A stretch of DNA of 11,541 nt from Pseudomonadota bacterium (lineage in GTDB: Bacteria; Pseudomonadota; Alphaproteobacteria; Rhizobiales; Devosiaceae): the NCBI GenBank assembly GCA_023430705.1, contig JAEYZJ010000220.1:1-11541 (forward strand). Direction: 5' to 3'. Below are positions 6,225-11,541 of the stretch, piece by piece. The position numbers were made by a program, and so were the translations under genes. The notes under the pieces were generated by a model. The model made no database searches. It was not told the origin of the DNA and saw only the letters and a program-made list of their open reading frames with translations. Numbering within the stretch: the first letter of the stretch is position 1; every line of letters starts with the position of its first letter.

Positions 6225-7154
6225 GTGAGTAGTGCCGGATATTCCGCCATGGCCGGCGGAGCGGGGCTTTGGGACAAGCTCAAGCGCTGGGGGCCGATCT
6301 TCGTCATCGCCCCGTCGATCGTGGCGTCGTTCGTCTATGTCTTCGTCTTCGCGGGCTGGACGTTCTACATCTCGCTCAGCGACTCGACGCTGCTGCCGAC
6401 CTACGGCTTCCGCGGCCTCGAGAACTACTTCAGCCTGTGGGCCAACCGCCGCTGGGGCGTCGCCTACTCGAACCTGTTCTTCTTCTCGACCTTCTATGTG
6501 TTCGGCGCGATGGCCATCGGGCTGACGCTCGCCATCCTGCTCGACCAGAAGATCCGGGCCGAGAGCTTCTGGCGCACCATGTACATGTACCCCCTGGCGG
6601 TGAGCTTCATCGTCACCGGTACGGTCTGGCAGTGGCTCTACAATCCGACCGGCGGCATCCAGTTCCTGGTCAACTCGCTCGGCTGGACCGACTTCCAGTT
6701 CGCGCTGACCACCGACCGCAAGAACGCCATCTGGGCCATCATCCTCACCGGCATCTGGCAGAGCGCCGGCTTCACGATGGCGCTGTTCCTTGCCGGGCTG
6801 CGCTCGGTCGACAACGACATCATCAAGGCCGCCTCGATCGACGGCGCCTCCACCTTCCGCATCTACCGCAAGGTGATCCTGCCCTCGATCGCGCCGATCT
6901 TCGTCGCCGTGGCGGTGGTGCAGCTGCAGGCCGCCATCAAGACCTTCGACCTCGCCGTGGCGCTGACCAATTCGGGCCCCGGCATCTCCACCACCTTCCC
7001 CGCCACCTACGTCTACGACCTGATGTTCCAGCGGGGCCAGATCGGCGAGGGCGCTGCCGCCGCCATGATGATCCTTGCGGCCCTCGCCGTGGTGCTGGTG
7101 CCCTATGCGCTCTATCTGACGTGGCGCCGCAGGAGGGAGAGCGGCCGTGGCTGA
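6225..7154 (+). CDS. sugar ABC transporter permease 1 (MalF-type, GtsB-like)
   Basis: The protein has 309 residues and about six membrane segments, at roughly 24-50, 83-107, 119-138, 168-192, 221-240 and 277-300. The EAA loop that contacts the ATPase is at 201-220 (KAASIDGASTFRIYRKVILP), with the invariant G and the ILP ending. The stretch MYPLAVSFIVTGTVWQWLYN is typical of glucose-type CUT1 permeases. It forms the channel in the inner membrane together with the next gene product. The GTG at 6225 is preferred because GGAGGGGGA lies 4 nt before it; an in-frame ATG at 6249 would remove only the first eight residues. The last 8 bp overlap the next gene, so the two permeases are probably translated in a coupled way. 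Confidence 0.93.
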   Translation: MSSAGYSAMAGGAGLWDKLKRWGPIFVIAPSIVASFVYVFVFAGWTFYISLSDSTLLPTYGFRGLENYFSLWANRRWGVAYSNLFFFSTFYVFGAMAIGLTLAILLDQKIRAESFWRTMYMYPLAVSFIVTGTVWQWLYNPTGGIQFLVNSLGWTDFQFALTTDRKNAIWAIILTGIWQSAGFTMALFLAGLRSVDNDIIKAASIDGASTFRIYRKVILPSIAPIFVAVAVVQLQAAIKTFDLAVALTNSGPGISTTFPATYVYDLMFQRGQIGEGAAAAMMILAALAVVLVPYALYLTWRRRRESGRG

Positions 7155-8055
7155 AGCAACCCTCAACACCGCCGGCGTCATCGACCACGAGGCGACCGTC
7201 GCCGGCCGCCGGCGCCTCCTCACCCGGGTCGTCATCTACGGCCTGCTGTCCATCTTCGCGCTGATCTATCTCGTCCCGCTCTGGGTCGTGGTGCTCAACT
7301 CGTTCCGCACGCTCGAGGAGATCTCGCAGCACGGCCTCATCGCCTTCCCGCAGACCTTCCGGCTCGACGCCTGGCCGCAGGCCTGGAGCGACTTCTGCAT
7401 CGGCGGCCAGTGCCAGGGCATCCAGCGCTACTTCTGGAACTCGGTGGCCATGGTCGTCCCGGCCACCATCATTTCCACCGCGCTCGGGGCCATCAACGGC
7501 TACGTGCTCAGCAAGTGGCGCTTCCCGGGCTCCGAGATCGTCTTCGGCATGATGCTGCTCGGCGTCTTCATGCCCGGCCAGATCGCGCTGCTCCCCTGGG
7601 CCTTCATCCTGGGCAAGCTCGGCCTCGCCAACTCGGTCTACGGCCTGATCCTCGTCCACTGCATCCAGGGCCTGAGCTTCACCACGCTCTTCTGCCGCAA
7701 CTACTTCGTCGGCATCCCCGACGACCTGGTGAAGGCGGCCCGCATCGACGGCGCCGGCTTCTGGCGCATCTTCTACAAGATCATCCTGCCGATCTCCCCG
7801 CCGATCCTCATCGTGACGGTGATCTGGCAGTTCACCGGCATCTGGAACGAGTACCTGTTCGGCGTGGTGCTGAACTCGGGTGCCAACCAGCCCATCACCT
7901 CGGCGCTGGTCGCGCTGTCGCTCAACGGCACCACCGTCCGCACCTACGACGTGATGAGTGCGGCCGTGCTGATCGGCGCGCTGCCCCCGCTGCTCGTCTA
8001 CTTCTTCGGCGGCAAGTACTTCGTCCGCGGACTTACCCAGGGAGCAATCAAGTAA
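7147..8055 (+). CDS. sugar ABC transporter permease 2 (MalG-type, GtsC-like)
   Basis: The protein has 302 residues. After a cytoplasmic N-terminus it has membrane segments at about 27-50, 97-120, 131-152, 160-180, 216-236 and 267-288. The EAA loop is at 196-215 (KAARIDGAGFWRIFYKIILP). C84 and C89 (CIGGQC) lie in the first external loop and could form a small disulfide-bonded hairpin. It pairs with the preceding permease. It starts at GTG 7147, inside the end of that gene (GTGGCTGA carries both start and stop), with AGGAGGGAGAG upstream. Its TAA stop directly abuts the ATG of the ATPase gene. This tight packing implies one translational unit making the membrane complex in fixed proportions. 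Confidence 0.93.
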   Translation: MAEATLNTAGVIDHEATVAGRRRLLTRVVIYGLLSIFALIYLVPLWVVVLNSFRTLEEISQHGLIAFPQTFRLDAWPQAWSDFCIGGQCQGIQRYFWNSVAMVVPATIISTALGAINGYVLSKWRFPGSEIVFGMMLLGVFMPGQIALLPWAFILGKLGLANSVYGLILVHCIQGLSFTTLFCRNYFVGIPDDLVKAARIDGAGFWRIFYKIILPISPPILIVTVIWQFTGIWNEYLFGVVLNSGANQPITSALVALSLNGTTVRTYDVMSAAVLIGALPPLLVYFFGGKYFVRGLTQGAIK

Positions 8056-9162
8056 ATGGCGTCCTTGACCATCAGGAACCTGCGTAAGAGCTTCGGCGTC
8101 GTCGAGGTGCTGAAGGGTGTCGACCTCGAGGCCCGGACCGGCGAGTTCATCGCGCTGGTCGGCCCCTCGGGCTGCGGCAAGTCCACGCTGCTCGCCATGA
8201 TCGCCGGGCTCGAGACCGTGACGTCGGGCGAGATCTACATCGGCGACCGGCTGGTCAACTCGGTGCAGCCCAAGGACCGCGACATCGCCATGGTGTTCCA
8301 GTCCTACGCGCTCTACCCGACCATGACGGTCAAGCAGAACATGGCCTTCGGCATGGAAAGCCGCGGCGTGCCCAAGGCCGAGCAGGAGGAGACGATCGCC
8401 CGGGTGGCGGCGCTGCTCCAGATCGAGCCCTTCCTCAGGCGCAAGCCCGGCCAGCTGTCCGGCGGCCAGCGCCAGCGCGTCGCCATGGGCCGGGCGCTGG
8501 TGCGCGACCCCGAGCTGTTCCTGTTCGACGAGCCGCTCTCCAACCTCGATGCCAAGCTGCGCGTCGATATGCGCACCGAGATGAAGAAGCTCCATCACCG
8601 CGTCGGCAAGACCACCGTCTATGTGACGCACGACCAGGTCGAGGCCATGACGCTCGCCTCGCGCATCGCCGTGATGCACCAGGGCGAGGTGCAGCAGTTC
8701 GCCGACCCCGACACCATCTACAACCGGCCGGCCAACCTCTTCGTCGCCGGCTTCATGGGCTCGCCCTCGATGAACTTCATCGATGCCGAGATCACCACCG
8801 CGGACGGGGTGCCGGCGGTGACCTTCCCGCTCGCCGGGGGCGGCAGCGCGAGCCTGCCGCTCCACAACGGCGCGGCCGAACGCGCCCCGGCGCGCAAGGT
8901 CGTCCTGGGCATCCGGCCCGAGCACCTCAGCCGCCAGAGCGCGATGAACGCGGGCAAACCCGGCTTCGCCGCGATGTCGGCACCCGTCGAGGTGGTCGAG
9001 CCGACCGGCGCCGAGACCATGGCGGTGATGAAGTTCGGCGAGCGCGAGGTGGTCGGCCGCTTCAGCCCGGACGATGCCCCCAGGATGGGCGAGACCATGC
9101 CGCTGGCCGTGGACATGACCCGCGCCTGCCTCTTCGATCCGGCAACTTCGCGACTGATCTAG
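8056..9162 (+). CDS. sugar ABC transporter ATP-binding protein (MsmK/UgpC/MalK type)
   Basis: The 368-residue protein is a complete ABC ATPase with a regulatory tail. Walker A is GPSGCGKST (36-44), the Q-loop is FQSYALYP (Q82), the signature LSGGQRQRVAMGRAL begins at 134, Walker B is LFLFDEP (154-160), the D-loop is SNLDAKLR, and the switch histidine is H192 (VTHDQVEAM). Residues from about 235 to the end form the TOBE/OB-like domain of the MalK group (FIDAEI, VVLGIRPEHL, VEPTGAETM). This group energises carbohydrate and glycerol-phosphate importers and works as a dimer on the cytoplasmic side of the two permeases. The ATG directly follows the TAA of the second permease gene, with GGGAGC upstream as ribosome site. 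The next gene begins within 12 bp, which ties the catabolic enzymes to the importer operon. Confidence 0.96.
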   Translation: MASLTIRNLRKSFGVVEVLKGVDLEARTGEFIALVGPSGCGKSTLLAMIAGLETVTSGEIYIGDRLVNSVQPKDRDIAMVFQSYALYPTMTVKQNMAFGMESRGVPKAEQEETIARVAALLQIEPFLRRKPGQLSGGQRQRVAMGRALVRDPELFLFDEPLSNLDAKLRVDMRTEMKKLHHRVGKTTVYVTHDQVEAMTLASRIAVMHQGEVQQFADPDTIYNRPANLFVAGFMGSPSMNFIDAEITTADGVPAVTFPLAGGGSASLPLHNGAAERAPARKVVLGIRPEHLSRQSAMNAGKPGFAAMSAPVEVVEPTGAETMAVMKFGEREVVGRFSPDDAPRMGETMPLAVDMTRACLFDPATSRLI

Positions 9163-9173
9163 GGGGCGGACAG
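9161..9173 (+). promoter_or_regulatory. ribosome site that supports an ATT start
   Basis: AGGGGGCGG (9161-9169) overlaps the TAG stop of the ATPase gene and stands 4 nt before an ATT codon at 9174, in frame with the dehydrogenase. No ATG, GTG or TTG occurs in that frame between here and GTG 9213. Confidence 0.4.
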
Positions 9174-9926
9174 ATTTCTGGTTTTGCAAGATACCCCAGC
9201 CTCGAGGGGCGGGTGGTGTTCGTGACGGGCGGTGCCTCCGGCATCGGCGCCGAGATCGTGCGCGCCTTCGCTGGCCAGGCCAGCAAGGTTGCCTTCGTCG
9301 ACATCCTCGAGGCCGAGGGCAGGGCGCTCGCCGCCGAGACCGGGGCCGATTTCATCGCCTGCGACATCACCGACGTGGCGCGGCTCCGCGCCGCCATCGA
9401 GACGACGAGGGACCGGCACGGCAACATCACCGTGCTGGTCAACAACGCCGCCAACGACGACCGCCACGAGATCGACGACGTCACGGAAGACTACTGGGAC
9501 GCCTCCCTCGACCTGAACCTTCGCCCGCAGTTCTTCGCCGCCCAGGCGGTGCGCGGGCAGATGAAGGCCGAGGGCGGCGGCTCGATCATCAACTTCTCCT
9601 CGATCGCCTGGCGCGGCGGCGCCTCCAACATGCCGGTCTATGCCACGGCCAAGTCCGCCATCATCGGGCTGACGCGCGCCCTCGGCCGCGGCTTCGGCGC
9701 CGACAACATCCGGGTCAATGCCATCGAGCCCGGCGCGGTGATCACCGAGCGCCAGAAGCGGCTGTGGTTCAAGGACCAGGCGGCCATCGACGCCGTGGTC
9801 GAGCGCCAGCCGATCCGCAGGATGCTGCTCGGCGACGAGATCGCCCGCACAGTCCTCTTCCTCGCATCCGACGACAGTTCAATGATCACCAAGCAGTCGA
9901 TTACTGTAGATGCTGGGTTGAGATGA
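9174..9926 (+). CDS. short-chain dehydrogenase, probable sugar 1-dehydrogenase (Caulobacter XylB-like)
   Basis: Read from ATT 9174 the protein has 250 residues, a normal classical-SDR length. The cofactor motif TGGASGIG is at 18-25, NNAAND at 90-95, and the catalytic tetrad is N115, S143, Y156 and K160 (YATAK). Its segments RYPSLEGRVV, LVNNAANDDRHEIDDVTEDY, EPGAVITERQKRLWF and VLFLASDDSS follow the D-xylose dehydrogenase XylB of Caulobacter as I remember it, a family that oxidises aldoses at C1 to lactones with NAD+. The start is the odd point: the first usual start codon, GTG 9213, would remove the conserved YPSLEGR segment and the beginning of the first strand, whereas ATT 9174 has a good ribosome site. 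GTG 9213 remains possible (237 residues). The gene follows the ATPase by 11 bp, so it is co-expressed with the importer and probably acts on the imported sugar. Confidence 0.9.
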   Translation: MSGFARYPSLEGRVVFVTGGASGIGAEIVRAFAGQASKVAFVDILEAEGRALAAETGADFIACDITDVARLRAAIETTRDRHGNITVLVNNAANDDRHEIDDVTEDYWDASLDLNLRPQFFAAQAVRGQMKAEGGGSIINFSSIAWRGGASNMPVYATAKSAIIGLTRALGRGFGADNIRVNAIEPGAVITERQKRLWFKDQAAIDAVVERQPIRRMLLGDEIARTVLFLASDDSSMITKQSITVDAGLR

Positions 9927-10001
9927 GGGACGATCGCACACCCGGCCGGCAGGCCGTCGCCGGCAGGGCGCGAACCTGCAGGGGGCGAGGGACAGGGCAC
10001 G

Positions 10002-10021
10002 GTTCCCGCCGCCGCGGGAAC
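10002..10021. repeat. perfect hairpin in the 130-bp gap, likely a dispersed palindromic repeat
   Basis: GTTCCCGC and GCGGGAAC form a perfect 8-bp stem around a CGCC loop, with no T-run after it on either side. The type (TTCCCGC...GCGGGAA) is common in intergenic DNA of proteobacteria; its reverse translation gives the familiar FPRRREP string seen in spurious peptides. It lies 35 nt before the TIM-barrel gene. It may stabilise or process the mRNA. The rest of 9927-10056 has no other visible feature besides the GAGGGG ribosome site. Confidence 0.5.
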
Positions 10022-10056
10022 GACAACGAGCACGTGGCAAGAAACGAGGGGACCCG

Positions 10057-11040
10057 ATGAAGATCACGACCGGCCTCAATCCTTACGGCCTCACCTACTA
10101 TCTCGGCCTGCAAGGCGCCGGCACGCCGCGCCACAATCCCAATGGCGCTGGCCTCGAAGGCTTCATCCGCCTCACCCAGGAACTGGGCGGCAAGGCGATC
10201 GAACTGTGGGAAGGCTGGCTCAAGGACAAGTCCGACGCCGAACTCGCCTCGCTCCGCCAGCGTCTCGACGACCTCGGCTGGCAACGCGTCGTGAGCTCGG
10301 GCCTGCAGCAGGGCGACATGGATTTCCTCATCCGCGCCGCCACCGCCCTCGATGCGAAATACATCCGCGTCGCGCTCACGCCCATCCTGTGCGGTGACCG
10401 CGCGGCCGCCGGCCAGCGCTGGCACGAGCTGGTGAAGTCGGTGAACGACAAGCTCGAGGCGGCTGTGCCGAAGCTCGAGGCCGCCGGGGTCGTGCTGCTG
10501 ATCGAGAACCACCAGGACTTCACCTCGCGCGAACTGGTCGGCCTGTGCGAGGAATACGGGCCGCACGTGCGCATCGTCTTCGACATGGCCAACACCTTCC
10601 CCGTCGCCGAGTCGCCGCTCGACTTCACCCGCGTGATCGCGCCCTATGTGCGGCACTGCCACGTGAAGGACTATCGCGTCGTCTTCGAGCCCGACGGGTT
10701 CCGTCTCGTGCGCTGCCCCTCGGGCGACGGCTGCGTGCCGCACAAGGAGATGTTCGACATCCTTGCCCAGCACAATGACGAGATGATCGCCTGCATCGAG
10801 ATCGGCGCGCTCGATGACCGGCACGTCAGGCTCTACACGCCAGAATGGTGGCGCGGCTACCCGCCGAAGCCCGCCGAGGAGCTCGCCGCCTGCCTCCTCG
10901 CCGCACAGAAGAACCGCTACGCGCCGGGCGAGGAATGGCGCACCCCGTGGCAGCGCAATGCCGACCACGAACTGATCGAATACGAGCTTGGGCAGTACCG
11001 CAGGAGTGCCGCGAACCTCAAGGCTCAGGGACTTATGTGA
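10057..11040 (+). CDS. sugar isomerase/epimerase-like TIM-barrel protein (AP endonuclease 2 / xylose-isomerase-like family)
   Basis: The 327-residue cytoplasmic protein shows the alternating strand/helix pattern of this TIM-barrel family and the usual metal ligands at strand ends: E150 (LLIENHQDF), D176 (VFDMANTF), H202 (RHCHVKDY) and E248 (ACIEIGALDD). Members are metal-dependent sugar or keto-acid isomerases, epimerases, dehydratases or decarboxylases. Most have 260-290 residues; here a tail of about 70 residues after the barrel (EWWRGYPPKP, then GEEWRTPWQRNADHELIEYE) and a C220-P-S-G-D-G loop are extra. The tail suggests a distinct subfamily. Decarboxylases for branched-sugar acids such as 3-oxo-isoapionate belong to this fold, which is one option, but I cannot assign a reaction. 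The ATG has GAGGGG 5 nt before it. It stands between two dehydrogenases and 14 bp before the second one, so it probably converts an oxidised intermediate of the imported sugar. Confidence 0.9.
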   Translation: MKITTGLNPYGLTYYLGLQGAGTPRHNPNGAGLEGFIRLTQELGGKAIELWEGWLKDKSDAELASLRQRLDDLGWQRVVSSGLQQGDMDFLIRAATALDAKYIRVALTPILCGDRAAAGQRWHELVKSVNDKLEAAVPKLEAAGVVLLIENHQDFTSRELVGLCEEYGPHVRIVFDMANTFPVAESPLDFTRVIAPYVRHCHVKDYRVVFEPDGFRLVRCPSGDGCVPHKEMFDILAQHNDEMIACIEIGALDDRHVRLYTPEWWRGYPPKPAEELAACLLAAQKNRYAPGEEWRTPWQRNADHELIEYELGQYRRSAANLKAQGLM

Positions 11041-11054
11041 AGTGGAGGCCCGAC

Positions 11055-11541
11055 GTGGCGAATAAGGATCTAGCAGGCAAAATCGCGTTCGTGACCGGCT
11101 CCGGCCGCGGGCTGGGCAGCGTCATGGCGAGAAAGCTCGCCGCCCGGGGCGCCGACGTCGTCGTCCACGACCTCAACTGGGATGCGCCCGCCAAGTACGG
11201 CGAGGGCGACAACCTCGGGGTCATGATCAAGACCATCGAAGCCCTCGGCGTCCGCTCGATGGGCGTCACCGGCAATATCGGCGACCGCGAGGCCGTGGCC
11301 GGCATGCGTCGGGAGATCGAGGAGAAGTTCGGCCAGGTCGACATCCTCGTCAACTGCGCCGGCGGCGACATCGGCGCGGCGGGTGGCAAGCCCGTGCCCA
11401 ACAACATCCTCGGCATCACCTACGAGGACCTGATCACCCTGACCAACAACAACCTGATCGGCACCATGCTGGTGACCCAGGCCTTCGTGCCGCAGATGGT
11501 CGAGCGCCAGCAGGGCACCGTCGTCAACATCGCCTCGGTCG
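11055..11541 (+). CDS. second short-chain dehydrogenase, cut by the right edge
   Basis: An open frame from GTG 11055 gives 162 residues and leaves the window. It has the classical SDR start: LAGKIAFVTGSGRGLG with the TGxxxGxG motif at 14-21, HDLNWDAP after the second strand, VDILVNCAGGD, a NNNLIG segment and VVNIASV, whose Ser161 is the catalytic serine; the YxxxK lies outside. The D at the end of the second strand (VVVHDL) suggests NAD+ rather than NADP+. A family length of about 250-280 residues means that some 100 residues are missing. GGAGG at 11044-11048 is 6 nt before the GTG. It lies 14 bp behind the TIM-barrel gene, so it should catalyse another oxidation or reduction step in the same pathway. 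The substrate is unknown. Confidence 0.9.
   Translation, partial: MANKDLAGKIAFVTGSGRGLGSVMARKLAARGADVVVHDLNWDAPAKYGEGDNLGVMIKTIEALGVRSMGVTGNIGDREAVAGMRREIEEKFGQVDILVNCAGGDIGAAGGKPVPNNILGITYEDLITLTNNNLIGTMLVTQAFVPQMVERQQGTVVNIASV

Noticed and set aside
4790..6307. 505-codon minus-strand frame opposite the sugar-binding protein
   Set aside because: Antisense shadow; the plus-strand frame has a signal peptide, family motifs and a ribosome site.
6937..9189. Long 750-codon open frame on the minus strand opposite the permease and ATPase genes
   Set aside because: It mirrors well-supported transporter genes, is full of D, H, R, G and V as expected from the antisense of GC-rich codons, and shows no domain.
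9901..10968. 355-codon minus-strand frame opposite the TIM-barrel gene
   Set aside because: Shadow; it includes the FPRRREP string produced by the palindrome at 10002-10021.
1..11541. CRISPR array, tRNA/rRNA genes, insertion sequence, phage or defence genes
   Set aside because: No regularly spaced repeats, no cloverleaf or rRNA-like stretches and no transposase, integrase or nuclease frames were seen by eye on either strand.

Overview
The window is GC-rich, densely packed and free of mobile elements. The gene content (two ABC uptake systems, an XRE-cupin regulator, a ROK regulator and short-chain dehydrogenases) and the style of the proteins suggest a soil or plant-associated alphaproteobacterium, probably Hyphomicrobiales (Devosia- or Mesorhizobium-like). 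This taxonomic call is an inference from protein style and base composition, not from a marker gene.

Layout: everything left of about 4750 reads on the minus strand, and everything right of about 4800 reads on the plus strand. The divergence point lies at 4726-4870. Minus strand, in transcription order: a ROK-family regulator (4750-3503); an atypical NAD-dependent epimerase/dehydratase-like protein (3413-2445); a hairpin (2381-2404); then a second unit made of an XRE-cupin regulator (2300-1692, GTG start), a GAF-like protein overlapping it by ATGA (1695-1201), and a family 5 peptide-type solute-binding protein (1149-1) that leaves the window before its stop.

Plus strand: a sugar ABC importer of the CUT1 class. 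It consists of a GtsA-like binding protein (4871-6145), two permeases (6225-7154 and 7147-8055) and an MsmK/UgpC-type ATPase (8056-9162). It is followed by a XylB-like sugar 1-dehydrogenase (9174-9926), a xylose-isomerase-like TIM-barrel protein (10057-11040) and a second short-chain dehydrogenase (from 11055) cut by the right edge. The logic is that of an inducible sugar uptake and oxidation locus. A -35-like TTGACA overlaps an inverted repeat (TAAGTTC-N6-GAACTAA) in front of the importer, which fits repression by the divergent ROK protein. A strong hairpin plus T-run after the binding-protein gene would let that protein be made in excess over the membrane parts.

The left-hand unit looks independently regulated. 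An inverted repeat TTTAGT-CAC-ACTAAA lies just upstream of the XRE-cupin gene and is probably its own operator. I see no defence system, CRISPR array, phage, tRNA or rRNA. The most interesting points are the two operators, a probable non-canonical ATT start of the sugar dehydrogenase, a possible small leader ORF overlapping the binding-protein start, the missing YxxxK motif in the epimerase-like protein, and an unassigned dehydrogenase/TIM-barrel/dehydrogenase pathway.
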